Shown piece by piece: positions 45,852 through 57,494 of a stretch of DNA of 64,000 nucleotides; the stretch's first letter is position 1, and each line of letters begins with the position of its first letter. Source of the DNA: Iris pallida. Its lineage: Eukaryota > Streptophyta > Magnoliopsida > Asparagales > Iridaceae. The notes below the pieces were generated by a model. The model was given only the letters and a program-made list of their open reading frames with translations, had not been told where the DNA came from and did no database searches. Location: contig JANAVB010004101.1 of assembly GCA_029216955.1 (NCBI GenBank), positions 259,999 through 323,998 on the forward strand, read 5' to 3'. The position numbers were made by a program, and so were the translations under genes.

Positions 45852-48800
45852 TGTCACGACCCGCACCCAGTTTTCGGGCACGAGCTCGTGAGCAAGCCAG
45901 CTACGTATCTAGCGGAATCCAGCCCGACTCGAGTACGTATAAGCTGTCAAGGTCATGGGTATCAAGTCTAATCTAAACTATATCTCAATCCACAAGAATC
46001 AAATAATCAAGAAAGAACAAGTATGGGTCATGGTCTGCAGTCCATTAGCATATTGTTCGATTAGACTCTAAGAATGATATGAGTCTATAAATAAGCAGAG
46101 TATATCATGGTACTGAATATAAAGCACGAGAAGATAATAAAAAATTAACACAAACAGATACCTGTATCATACATCGCAATCCTCTACCATCCTGCTCTGC
46201 TAACTAACTCCATGCGATCACTAAACCTGAAGAGAAAATCAGGTCCTCAGAGGACTAGCAAGATACATAAAACATGTCTATCTAACAGTTTAATCATGCA
46301 ATAATATAAACAGGAACTAGACAGGAAACTGACATGTGGCTACTGACAGGTAACTATGACTATGGACACGGGATCAAGTATTTATAAATGAACTGCTGGT
46401 AGATCAATAGAAAACTGACCCTCGCCCCGATTGTGGACTCGCAGGTGCAAAGGCAACCCTCGTCCCGTGTGTGGACTCGCAGGTTATGGAAAAGATAAAG
46501 GAATAGCAGTTCACTAACGCATACTTACAGACACGACTCAGTCAAGACACGGGTGAAGACATGACACGACACAATCACGATACACGAGAGAACCAATCCA
46601 ATATGAACTAACATGGCTAACCATGTATAAGGACTATAGCTATACTAGCATGTACGATATACAAATCATAAGTAATAACCAACTAGTAAAACTATATACT
46701 AATAGAAATATGCATGTAAATAAACTGAAGAGGGAGGCAAGGTATACTTGCCTGGAGGTTGCACACAGATCCAACAAAATACAGTCAACTGCCAAGCCAT
46801 GAAGTCCAAGTCCTCACAACTGTCTCCAAAAGCTGAAATAAACATCGCCAACAGTCTCAGAATAGTCAAATTAGCTAGGATTGCCTGTCCTTAAGTCCAA
46901 TTCTGGACACAGGGGCAAAACGGTAATTTCGGACAAAAACGATGTCCGCCGTTGGACCCGCTTTGCACCAAAAAGCGTGCCAGAGTTAACGGTCTCTAAA
47001 GTCGTCAAACTACATGTCTACGAATCCGGTTTGATGATACGAACCCAATGGTATGTCCAGTTTTTGATTCCGAAATCAATCAAATACTCCACCAACATAT
47101 TAATTATTTTACTTTAGAAAGAAATGAACTAAGAATTAAAAGTACTGAGTTGCCTATTTGCTTAGTGGTTAATGTGCTATTGCTCAAACTTGAGCACGAT
47201 GATGTCAGTCCACTCTTTCTTCCATTCTTATATTTCTTTATTATTTGATAATTACCACTACTTTTTATTGGAAAATGAGTCAAGTCTAGTCTAGTCTATA
47301 TTACAACAACTATATACTAGTTGCCTATGCAGTACTTTATTCCTAGCTTTATTCCTTATTTAGCTACAAGTGCAACATTAAAAAGAACAGAAGCTTATAT
47401 GGGAAGGAGTACTATACCTCGGTCGAACACTATTCTGGGGAGTCCGTTACCAGCGGCACGCGCACGCGAGTCGTCTGCCAATGGGGTCTTGTAGGGGAGG
47501 GTGGCCGGCCAAGGCGGGGTTGGCCCAGTCCGTCTTCGCATGGAAGGTGGTGCACGGCTACGTTGTCTGTCCCGTGTGACGCTCGGCACGACCGGCCGGA
47601 GGCGAAGCAAGCAAGACGGATCTGGCCAGCGCTCTGATTGAGGCCTCGACGGGGCGAGTTGGCTCACGGTGAAGAGGCGAAGGCGGGCGCGGATGAAATG
47701 TGGTTCCCGTGATGTTCAGGGGTATAGAGGGCTTGAGGTCGCCGGGCAAATGCGGTTGAGTGGTCGGGACGCCGGTGACGGTGCGGTGGCGCGCACGGGG
47801 TCGGGGGGGCACCTGTCGCAGCGAAATGCCCGACAACACGCGAGGAGGATTCGACAGAGGGTCGAGACGGCACTTGCCATGGAAATGCGGAGGTCGGAGA
47901 TAGAGAGGGTGATTGCGCTCGTGTTGCTTCTTCTACTCGATGTAATTTTTGTTGTCTCTCCTTTGAAAGGAAATCAGTGAACAACTAAGAAAGAGGAAGG
48001 AGAAGAAGAGTAGGTAGCGGCTGGCTTGTTTTTAGGGTTTCTCCCCTCCCTGCTCTCTCTATATAACTATATATATGATATAAATATACAGGTCTTCTCG
48101 GGTTGATGTGCTGGTTTAGTTGGGCTAGGGATTGCATGGTTCGGCCTGTGGCATGGTGGGCCGCTGGGCGGTTCAGCTGGGGAATCAAATGCAGTTATCT
48201 GTACGTACTCTATACTCTGCTATGAAGCAGATTTGTAGACAAACTATGAGGTTAATCTCTAATGAATGATTCAAGTGGTGTTCCTGTGTTCCTTTGTGAA
48301 ATAAAAATTATTTGTATGAGTAATTTTACACACAATATATTGAGCAACTCCATATGTACATAAATATTAATTTAAAATCAGCTTTTTTGTATTATGCTAG
48401 GAGGATTATGAGCGACCCAATTATGAAATTGCATACAGACAGTATAATCAAGTGCGCAAATAAACCCATGTGGTTAATGAGTGTTATGTCTATGGACCAA
48501 GTTCATGCCAACAGAAGCAATAAGCTGTTGAATAAAGAGGGTATTTCAAACCATAAAAATTTGTTTGGTACCTATAATGTTTTCTTCATAGCAGGCTCCA
48601 GGCCTAGGCCTCCTCCCCTAAAGGGTCCTCAATTTTCCTGAAACAACAATTTTTTTTTATACCCAGGAAAACGTTATGTGCCTGGAAAAACCCCATGCTT
48701 CCTGAAAGAGAAACAAATAAAACCTAGAAGAAGAAAAATGCCACCCATATTTCTAAGCCCTCTTCATATTCTCCTACCGTAATAATTAACTAATAATCAT

Positions 48801-48882
48801 TTATAAAATCCTAAAAAATCACCCTTTAAATCAAATAATTAATATAAAAATATTTCAAAAATTTTCGGAAAGGGGAGCTACA
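45852..48882 (-). repeat. TEK-f 5' LTR (right), 3.03 kb
   Basis: Partner of 42191-45260. TATA candidate 48060-48076, GC-rich leader 47450-47880, ORF 46881-47117 antisense. A handful of substitutions and short indels per few hundred bp separate the two copies, more than in TEK-d and fewer than in TEK-e. Confidence 0.9.
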
Positions 48883-48908
48883 GGTCCTTCCCGAGATAGG
48901 CTCCTAGG

Positions 48909-49931
48909 ATGGCGATGGTTCTTCGCAGATTCCCCTCGGCGGTCAAGAGTTCAACGTTTGTGAGCCTTTCTGTGCCACCAAAATCCGATGATGTTATTCT
49001 ACATACCGCGTCTTCGGATGTTGGTTTGTCGTGCTTTATATCATCGACGATCTTCAGCACAAACATAGTTGATTTTGAGGGTATGTTCCAACAAAGAACC
49101 AGTGGTTTCTATACATGAGAGCCATTCATGAATTGTGTTTAACTTGCGCCACTTTTTTACTGAGACTGTTTTGAAGACAGACGCTAATTTGTAGAAATGA
49201 GGCGCATGTTGTAGACGTGCGCCTGAAATTCTGAGGAGAGGCGTGCATTGCAATCCAGTGTCTGACTTTGGTTAAAGGTGCATGTTTTATCATAGGCGCC
49301 TATAGGCCGACTCTGATGATGTGTGCCTATTGATAAAAGGAGCGCAGTTTGATAGATTTTGCTAACTTTTCTTTCTTTGTTGATATTTGCAGAAGTCTGG
49401 TTGGCAAGCTTCTTCAGAACTGGCATCGACAACTTGGATGCTGTGGGGAGCATTCTTCTGACACTCATATCAGACAGCTCATGTGATTCTGATGCTCAAA
49501 TCTGACAGCTCAGGACTCTCCATGTTCCAGAAGGGTCTTCCTCAGATAGTAGAAAGGGCCTTTATACATGAGAGTTGGATGGTGGAGAGATAGACTTAGG
49601 AATCGTATCACGAGGGTGATGTCATTCCTAATTCTCATGACGGGCCATCTCTTCTCCACCAGTTGATCAAAGGCGTACAGTTTGATAGATTTTGCTAACT
49701 TTTCTTTCTTTATTGATATTTGCAGAAGTCTGGTTGGCAAGCTTCTTCAGAAATGGCATCGGCGACATGGATGCTGTGGGGAGCATTCTTCTGACACTCA
49801 CATCAGACAGCTATGTGATTATGACGCTCAAATCAGACAGCTCAGGACTCTCCATGTTCCAGAAGGGTCTTCATCAGATAGTAGGAAGGGCCTTTATACA
49901 TGAGAGTTGGACGGTGGAGAGACAGACTTAG
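48909..49931 (+). CDS. Antisense gene 2 of TAT-2, possible two-exon gene, about 125 residues
   Basis: Hypothesis. Exon 1 would be 48909 (ATG) to 49080, 57 codons plus one base, followed by GTATGT. Exon 2 would be 49726-49931, after a textbook acceptor: CTAAC branch site (49695-49699), pyrimidine-rich tract and TTTGCAG (49719-49725). The leftover G plus AA makes the phase fit, and exon 2 stays open for 67 codons (VWLASFFRNGIGDMDAVGS, later HESWTVERQT) to TAG. The same acceptor and exon occur 333 bp earlier (acceptor end 49392) with a one-base frameshift. Caution: 49083-49125 resembles the end of exon 2, so exon 1 may instead be an older, diverged copy of the same module. No known domain. Confidence 0.35.
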
Positions 49932-50000
49932 GAATCGTATCACGAGGGTGATATCATTCCTAATTCTCATGACGGGCCATCTCTTCTCCACTAGTTGTGT
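49331..50000 (+). repeat. 333-bp tandem duplication carrying a splice-acceptor-like site and exon
   Basis: Units of about 333 bp; CAGTTTGATAGATTTTGC is at 49345 and 49678, and CTCTTCTCC at 49649 and 49981. Differences are substitutions and one 1-bp indel (GCTCATGTG against GCTATGTG) that breaks the frame in the first unit only. Confidence 0.93.
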
Positions 50001-50570
50001 TGACCGCAGCTTATCTTTAAGCTGCTATACTATGGGGTTCTCCCGTCATCTTTTTGAGAGAGAAGACCAGAGTTGATTTCGTTGCCTTGCTCGCTACTTC
50101 AGGTCGAGACGACAAGGAACTGGCTTCAACAAGAAGATCCAAAGATGTAATAGGCCTTCATTTATTCGATTTGGAATAAAAATCCAAGATGTAATAGATT
50201 TCCATCAAGATGTATCTATGTTTTTAAAGAAGGAATAAAGAATAATTTTCTCTTCTTTATGATTTGATTTTGATGTGATGATATAGAAAATAGAATCCAG
50301 AGGTAATGTAGACGTGAATTCATTTTTCTATAAATGATCTTCAAGTCAGCTGGGACTTTTAAGGACAAAATATCATGTCTAAAAAGACAATATCTGCGAT
50401 AATACAGATTTATCAAAAAGACATCTTTCAAAACAACTGGGTTTCAAAAGACGGAATTGATGATTTTGATAAGATCCACGGGATTTTGAGTATTTATTAT
50501 CTTGTGACTTTATTTACCAAAGAGTAAATAAACGATAATAAATGAAATAGAGATAAAAATTCTGATGAAT
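50001..50570 (+). other. TAT-2 3' region, non-coding
   Basis: AT-rich. AAGATGTAATAG is repeated near 50140 and 50186, with AATAAA-like signals nearby (50176, 50236), consistent with a 3' end for antisense gene 2. No ORF. Confidence 0.4.
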
Positions 50571-50573
50571 AAG

Positions 50574-50676
50574 CATGCCTTTTCAAGAAAAGGTTGCTTC
50601 GATTCTCGAAATAAATAGTGAATAAAGATCTTTACACGAACATGCCTTTTCGAGGAAAGGTTGTTTCGATTCGTGA
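50574..50676 (+). promoter_or_regulatory. Two 35-bp motifs with TTCNNGAA palindromes upstream of antisense gene 3
   Basis: CATGCCTTTTC is followed by an AAAGG/GAAAGG arm and TTCGATTC at 50574 and again at 50641. The first copy contains TTCAAGAA (50582-50589) and TTCTCGAA (50603-50610), the form of heat-shock-element half pairs. It lies about 60-130 bp before a TATA-like box. Confidence 0.4.
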
Positions 50677-50702
50677 GATAGAACGTTTGGCTTCCATCTA
50701 CC

Positions 50703-50710
50703 TTTAAATA
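50703..50710 (+). promoter_or_regulatory. TATA-like box of antisense gene 3
   Basis: TTTAAATA, 52 bp before the ATG at 50762. Confidence 0.35.
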
Positions 50711-50761
50711 GTGTAGAACTTTTCTGAAAGCATCATTCACTTATTTTTTTCTCATTTGCAA

Positions 50762-51091
50762 ATGTCTTCAGAAGATATGGCTAAGGAAACGGGAGTCATC
50801 CCGAAGATTGAAGCCGTTCTCGACACTCCTTCTAATGAGCCTCTGCTGCCTACTCATCCAGAAGTCGGAGAAAGCTCGGCTGTCCCTGGATAGAAGCAGG
50901 AAATTCTTACCGAACTAGTGGAGCCTGGGAGTACTGTCGAAGAAAAAGCTCTGAGGATGGCTGCTTGTGAACTGCTGGTGTCATTGGACAATAATGTCTT
51001 CGAACTTCTTGTGAAATATGTTTTCAATCAAGAGGGCTCTGGTCCTCATTTATTTTATGTATTTCCCTCTATTTTAAATTTATGCAAATAA
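50762..51091 (+). pseudogene. Antisense gene 3 of TAT-2, 109 codons with one amber stop
   Basis: Starts MSSEDMAKETGVIPKIEAVL, reads 43 codons to TAG at 50891-50893, then stays open for 65 codons (KALRMAACELLVSLDNNVFE, then KYVFNQEGSGPH) to TAA at 51089. The TAG follows Gly and precedes Lys-Gln-Glu; Gln or Trp is a plausible ancestor. The product would be small, acidic in its first half and helical in its second. AATAAA occurs within 51086-51099. Size and layout resemble antisense gene 1 (short leader, TATA-like box, about 100 codons, AATAAA) but I cannot show homology. It lies immediately 3' of the integrase on the opposite strand. Confidence 0.45.
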
Positions 51092-51174
51092 AAATAAATT
51101 TTATTTACATTCTGAGTCTCTGTGTTGATATTTTTTTCTTCAAACATAATATTTTTTGAGAAATTTGCTATTAA

Positions 51175-52410
51175 TGGGCATCATGGCGACTCGACCATCC
51201 ATACCAGTTAATTGATAAGCTCCGTTGGAGAAAACTTTACTTACAACATAAGGTCCTTCCCACTTCGCTTCGAATTTGCCTTTGCTCATGTGCGTCATAG
51301 TCATAAGACGTCTGACGGTTAGAACAAGTTCTCATTTTTAAAATGTTGGGCTTTGACTTTACGATTGAAGGCTTTTGTTAGACGAGCTTGGTATAACTCA
51401 ATATGTTGTTGAGCTAGGAGCCATTTCTCGTCAAGTGCTTCAAGCTCCTGAAGTCTCAGACGATCATTGTTTTCGGTTGTGAGTTCATTGGCAATGGCAA
51501 TCCTTAGGGAAGGGATCTGGATTTCCAATGGTAAGACAGCCTCGTATCCATATACCAAAGAGAAGGGTGTGCAGCCTGTAGGAGTACGTATAGTAGTACG
51601 GTAATCCTATAGACATTCTCCAAGCTTCTTACTCCAATTTCGTTTGTTGGTAGAAATAAACTTCTTGAGGAGTTTGATGATGGTCTTGTTAAATGCTTCT
51701 GCCAACCCGTTAGCTGCAGGATTATATGCTATAGAAGTAATATTATTGATCATTTTGTTATCGTAGAATCGAGTGAACTTCTGACTAATAAATTATGGTC
51801 CATTATCATGAATGATTCGCCAAGGAACACCGAATCTGTAGATCACATGATGCTTAATAAAATGGATAACGTTGCTTGTTTTGACCTCAGCTAGAGGTAT
51901 AGCTTTAGCCCATTTTAAGAAGTAATCAGTTATGACTAATATAAACCGATGCCCTCTGGATGAGGAAGGGTTAATAGGACAGATGACATCCATTCCCCAA
52001 GATTTAAAGGGCCAAGATGTTGCTGTTGGGTGAAGGAATTCTGATGGTTGATGAATGAAGTCAGCATGGATTTGTCATGCTCGGCACTTTCTTGCATACT
52101 CGATTGCATCAGATACCATTAAGGGCCAATAATAGCCCATACGGTGAATACGATCCTGTAATTTAGGACCAATTTGATGTGCGCCATAAACGCCATCATG
52201 AGCTTCACGAAGTATTTGTTTTGCTTCTTCTCCCTCAAGACAACGTAGGAGTAAGCCGTCGAACGTTTGTCGGTAGAGTGTCTTTGTAGTATGATTACAG
52301 TAAAATCTGAGTGACCATCGCCGAATTGTTGTGGCCTCCTTAGGGTCTTCAGGTAGGATATCATGGACTACATTCTTTGAAATGTGTCCTCCAATCTTCA
52401 TTAATGGCAC
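51175..52410 (-). pseudogene. pol: TAT-2 integrase
   Basis: N-terminal zinc-binding region HDGVYGAHQIGPKLQDR with KCRA (second Cys lost at a stop) at 52080-52230. Catalytic core: WGMDVICPINPSSSRGHRF and ITDYFLKWAKAIPLAEV near 51880-52000, IIHDNGP near 51793-51815, and a Glu region NPAANGLAEAFNKTI near 51700-51740. The C-terminal part at 51319-51558 includes VYGYEAVLPLEIQIPSLR. Stops include a TAA after NGP (Gln expected) and TAG in the ECL-stop-DYRTT stretch (Trp expected). It would insert the cDNA into the genome; here it is dead. Confidence 0.88.
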
Positions 52411-52429
52411 AAATTTTAACTGAATTGTT

Positions 52430-53080
52430 GAATTCTATGTTTGGGTTATTAACTTCTATATTTAAGTTATTCTGGACACAAAATAACTCTATATTAGTGA
52501 TGACGATCATTTATTGCCTTCTGATGGGAATTACTAATACTGCTGCAAGATTAGCGAGTGAATCAGCTTCCGTGTTACATGCTCGGCGTACATGCTCGAT
52601 GAAGAAACCTTTAAATGAAGATGCCATCCTGATTGGTGCATCATGATATGGAACCAAATCTTGATGTCGAACTTTGTATTTGCCTCTAACTTGATTGAAA
52701 ATCAGTTTGGAGTCTCCTTAAACTTCAAGATACTCAATATCTAATTGTTGAGCCAATTGGAGACCAATGAGCAGAGTGTTGTATTCAGCCACATTGTTAG
52801 AACACGACTCATCTAAAAAATAAGCTCTTTGGATAGCTAACCCTGCTGGTGAGACGAGAATGACTCCAACTCCAGCAACAATAGCAACTTTTGGTCCAAT
52901 TTTGGATACACCATCGAAGAATAAACGCCAAATAAGAATTTCTTCTAAAATCATGTTGGACTCCAAGGTTTCATCTGGAATCTCATCGTAGAGTTTATAT
53001 GTTTCAAGAACTGGATGAGCTGCCAGAAAGTCAGCAAGGGCTTGACCTTTAAGAGACTTTTGAGGAACATAAACCATATC
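52430..53080 (-). pseudogene. pol: TAT-2 second (archaeal-type) RNase H
   Basis: WRLFFDGVSKIGPKVAIVAG with the first catalytic Asp, VGVILVSPAGLAIQRAYFLD, and NNVAEYNTLLIGLQLAQQLD with the catalytic Glu, at 52718-53077. After a TAA at 52715 the domain continues as GDSKLIFNQVRGKYKVRHQD and ACNTEADSLANLA. A second RNase H of this kind between the RT-linked RNase H and integrase marks Tat elements. Confidence 0.85.
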
Positions 53081-53084
53081 ATAT

Positions 53085-54540
53085 TATGCTAACAATATGG
53101 TCCATGTTGCAAGCCTAGAATTGAGGGTACTGGGCTTTTTCATCAGGATCCTGAGAGGGTTAACTCTAGAAATAACATGAATAGTTTGGCCAGTGATATA
53201 ATGTCTCATCTTTTGAACAACAAACATCAAAGCTAGACATTCTTTTTCTACTGGAGTGTATCAATGCTCAGCTCCAATCATCATACGACTAAGGTAGTAG
53301 ATAGCCTGTTCACGACCTTCTCTATTCTTTTGAGCTAATAAAGCACCTAAGAAGTGGTCCATTGCTCGACCATACATCAGGAAAGGTATTCCTGATACTG
53401 GAGGCACTAGAATTGGAGGGTTCATCAAATACCACTTTATGTCTTCAAATACTTGTTGACATTTTTTAGTCCAAATAAAAGATATGACTTTCTTCATGAG
53501 TTGAGTGAACGGTCTACAACGTCCAGAGAGATTTGAAATAAATCTCCTGATGTACGCAAGCCGTCCCTGGAATCTTCGTAGCTCTTTTAGGGTGCATGGA
53601 GGACGCACCTCTTGAATGGCTTTAATTTTCTCAGGATCAACATGTATACCTTTAGAGGTAATAACGAATCCAAGAAATTTGCCACTAGAGACTCCCAGTA
53701 ATGACTTGGTGGGATTCACCTTGAGTTGATGTTGGCGCATTAGATTGAAAATAGTGCTCAAATCTTGAATATGGTCTTCTTTTAGACAACTTTTGACAGC
53801 AATATCGTCAACATAACATTCAACAGCCTTTCATAAATGATCACGAAAGATGGTACTTTTGGCCTGCTGATAAGTTGCACCAGCGTTCTTAAGACTGAAT
53901 GGCATGATAGTGTAGCAATAGACTCCAAGAGGAGTGCAGAAAATATATATTTCTCATCTTCTGGATGCATCTTGATTTGATTATATCATGAAAATCTATC
54001 CATAAAGGACATACGTTCAAATCTGCAAGTATTGTCAATCAAGACATTAGTGATTGGGAGAGGGAATTCGTCTTTGGGACATGATTCATTAAGGTCTCTG
54101 AAATCGATGTAAATCCAGACTTTTCTTGTCTTCTTTAAAACTGGGACAACATTGGCCACCTAGTCCGGATATTATTCTTCTTTGATGAAACCGTAGGCGA
54201 TGAGTTTCTTGACTTCAGCTTCTATGGCATCCATCATGTCAGGTTGAAATTGACGTTGTTGTTATTTGAATGTCCTCGCATTTGGCAGAATATTGAGCTT
54301 GTGGGTAGCGATATGAGGATCCAACCCCGGTATATCTTCATAGCTCCAAGCGAATACATCAATGTATTTCCTAATGTGTTGGATTAGTTCTTGTTTATCC
54401 GCTTTAGGGAGGCTTTTGCTTATAAATATCGATTTTGGGGCAACTTCGCCTCCAATATTGACTTGAACCAACTGATCTTCAGTAAGTGGTTCACGTTGCT
54501 TAAAACGAAGCACCCATTGAGTATCCATCCTTTGTGCCTA
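53085..54540 (-). pseudogene. pol: TAT-2 reverse transcriptase and RNase H
   Basis: Start region DVFAWSYEDIPGLDPHIATH at 54262-54528. Then VPVLKKTRKVWIYIDFRDLN, SCPKDEFPLPITNVLIDN and MSFMDRFS-stop-YNQIKMHPEDEKY. The active-site YVDD is at 53804-53815. RT thumb and RNase H follow at 53261-53761 (LGFVITSKGIHVDPEKIKAI, RRFQGRLAYIRRFISNLSGR, ending IYYLSRMMIGAEH). Stops include TGA after GAEH (Arg expected), TAA before YDMVYVPQK (Gln expected), and TAA and TAG in EE-stop-YPD-stop-VANVVPV (Gln and Trp expected). Overlapping frames show several small indels. Confidence 0.9.
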
Positions 54541-54846
54541 AGGATCAGATTCAGAAGCTTCGATAAAGTCTTCATCATCTTCCGAGAACTCGGAAGTCAC
54601 CATATTGGAAGATAGAGTCACACGATGGATGTGCCCTACACTGGTGTCTGAATCCCATGAGATAGAATCAAAAGAGTTAGATCATTCTTCTTCCTAGGAT
54701 TCAGAGGTTTCTGGAGTCGGAGTTGGTGAAGTATAACCTAATCCCCGCTTCATTTTGCCGTAGTATTGTTGTGATTTTCCTTTTGGAGCAGAAATACGAA
54801 TAGGAGTTCGCCTTCCTTTGCCGCCATTGAGACCAGCTTTAAAATT
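54541..54846 (-). pseudogene. pol: TAT-2 linker between protease and RT, 3' part
   Basis: Minus-strand frame GLNGGKGRRTPIRISAPKGK and YYGKMKRGLGYTSPTPTPE, typical of the Tat linker preceding RT. The 5' part is 58800-59408; the TEK-g LTR separates them. Confidence 0.75.
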
Positions 54847-56579
54847 TGTAACATCCACTTTTCTAAAATGAGGGTAATTTTGAACTTTTGTAAAAGTTTA
54901 TTATTTAATAATAGGATTTATAATTTATGAGAATTTTTAATTAATTTAATACTATTTAAAATTGGTGAATTATAATTTTGATGTGTTAGCTAGTGAACTC
55001 TAGAATTGTTGAGCCTAGAGACTAACCATGACCATGGGGACCTAATCATGTGATTAGAATGACTATTTACAACTTTTTAGGCTAAGGGTATTTTGGTCAT
55101 TTTGTGACTTTTAATTATTTAGGATTTTAATTAATTGGTAAATTTTAGATTATTTTAATAATATTTAAATTGATGTATTATGATTTAGTCATTTTTATAT
55201 TTTAATATTTTGGGAAAATTTTATATTTTTAATATTGTTTTTATTAGATTTGTTTAGTCGGGTTTGAGTTTCGTCTCGTTCCGACATGTATTGTGACCAG
55301 GATAGCTTAAACTCTAGATGGGACCCAATATTAAGTTAAGCATGGCTCACAAGACCCAACATTTAAGTTAGTTAATTAAACTAATTTTTATCATGTTAGA
55401 ATAGTTAAGTTAGAGACTCAAAACTAGATCATTTTGACCCCAAACTTGAACCTAGTCTAGACTTAACCATATGAGACTAGAGAGGGACAATTAGGACATT
55501 TTCCATTAGCCCTAGTGGACACTTTATGGCAGCCACCTTTAGGGGAGAATGATTCATTTCATTCATTAAAATCTTGCCTCTTTTATTTTTCTTTGTTCTT
55601 CCCTAATTTTAGAGAGCCTTCCCATTGATTTGATCTCCAAATCAAATCATTCCTTCACCAAACCTTCCCTCAATCATTTCCATTCTCCAAGGGTAGGGTG
55701 CTACCAAGGATTGGAAGAGGAGTGCAAGGAGGAGTGTCCACTTTGAGGGATCTTCGTATCGGAGCCATGTCCTAAAGGATTTCATTGGAATTCCACTCCC
55801 AATAGGTAAAACCCATCCTCTAAATCGATTTCCTTTGCATATAAATTAGTTTTGAATTCGTAGGATCCATCCTCATGCATGTGTCCCATTTAGATTCAAA
55901 TTTGAGACCATTTGGAGCTCTCTTGAAAATTTTAGATATGTGTCTTGTGTCCTACTTGATAGATCCCAAATTAGGACACCCCATGTGTATGTATATATGA
56001 TAATAGTTTAAATAGATATTTAAATTCAGTTTTAGAATGGTTAGAGAGTGGATTGATCTTAGTTAGGATGGTTAGAATAAGTTTTATTTGGATACCTATG
56101 TTTGTATCCAAGTATCTTAGCCTATATGTGTTCTTTTGTCCAAAGCAACTCAAATTCGTCATAATATTCATCCACATTTTTATTAACCAAAGCAACTTAG
56201 AAATATCATAACTTTTAGCTTAGAACTCCGATTTATCTCTCGTTTTTTTAAAAGAACCGTATCGAAGTTAGCTTTCAAAATATATATTTTAATAAGCCAA
56301 ATTCTTTCTGTAACTTTCTGTAGAATTATTTGAGTGTTAGTTGTATGAAAGACAAACGCGTTTCGGTATTTTCGCGATTTCGGGAGCTTTCAGACACGAA
56401 AATGTGATCCGTTTGAAGTTTCGGAAAGCTAACACGAAGGGGTACAACATACTTTAATCCTAGAATTTAGTAGAGGCCCAATTGGTACAGTATTGGTTTT
56501 AAGTATAAGAGTAACTATACGATATATGCATTTTGTTTAACCTATGAGCCTATGTAGTATGGATATTAAATGAATATAG

Positions 56580-57400
56580 AGTATGTAATACATGATATGT
56601 TAGATGAATGAAATGATATATATATATATGATTTATATCCTCTTTACATTAATGTATATATATGGTTGAATGCAAGCATGTAGGAATGCAATTAATATAA
56701 TGTATGTAAGCAAAGCATAAATGCATGAATGAAAGAATGATATACAATGTATGCATGAAAGTATATAATGAATGCTAGATACGAATGCAAGGTATATATA
56801 TAATGATAGATATGCTTGCATAATATATAAATAATATAATACAATATATAATGATAGCATGTATGGTAATGTAGAATATATGATGCAAGTATGTATATGT
56901 CCACTGTTTTCCCTTTTCCTTACATTTTCCTTCCCTTCCCTTTCCTTTTCAGTTTTTTCCCCCTTTTTCCCTCTTCTATTTTTACATATTGTATACAATG
57001 TATATAATGTATAGATGCATGTAAGTATGTAATATGCATGAATGACATGTATGTAATAAAAATAAGTATATGTATGCAACTTAATGATATATGAATGGAT
57101 ATAATGCATGAACTGAAATATGCATGCATATGGGATATGAATGAATATATAAATGAATGAATGAATGTCATATATGAATGAATCAATCAATCAAAGGTAT
57201 AAGTAAAATATAATGCATTGTAATGAATGTTAACATATATAATGTATAAAAGTACGTATGTAAATGTGCATGAATGTATATATCTATTTAACTATGCAAA
57301 TATGCATGATGTAACATATGCCTATATATATAAATATGTATGTAATGTGGATATACATGTATGTATGAAGGTATGTATATATATATTATCTATTTTATAT
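56580..57400. repeat. Degenerate ATGA/ATGT/TATA microsatellite tract in TEK-g
   Basis: Long stretch of ATGAATG, GTATGTA and TATATA phrases. A 185-codon minus-strand ORF (56633-57190), rich in Ile, Tyr, His and Ser, comes from the repeat texture. A pyrimidine-rich patch at 56903-56985 interrupts it. Confidence 0.85.
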
Positions 57401-57494
57401 TATGCATTGTTGTGGTTCACATTGTCTTGTGATTGTGTGAGTGCTAGCCTAGGCCTGGTTAGGCCTAGTAAGACTTGTTAGACTTGTTTAGGCT

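Larger units (their letters stand above)
42191..48882 (-). mobile_element. TEK-f: long-LTR gypsy element with 591-bp interior
   Basis: LTRs 42191-45260 (3070 bp) and 45852-48882 (3031 bp) are highly similar. The flanks are GGTAC (42186-42190) and GGTCC (48883-48887), a target duplication with one change. The interior contains only leader and 3' tail; gag and pol are absent. It shares termini and the tail with TEK-b. It splits the 3' region of TAT-2 between antisense gene 1 and antisense gene 2. Confidence 0.9.

Noticed and set aside
56633..57190. 185-codon minus-strand ORF rich in Ile, Tyr, His, Ser and Phe
   Set aside because: It tracks a degenerate ATGA/ATGT repeat; other frames are also open and there is no domain or start context.
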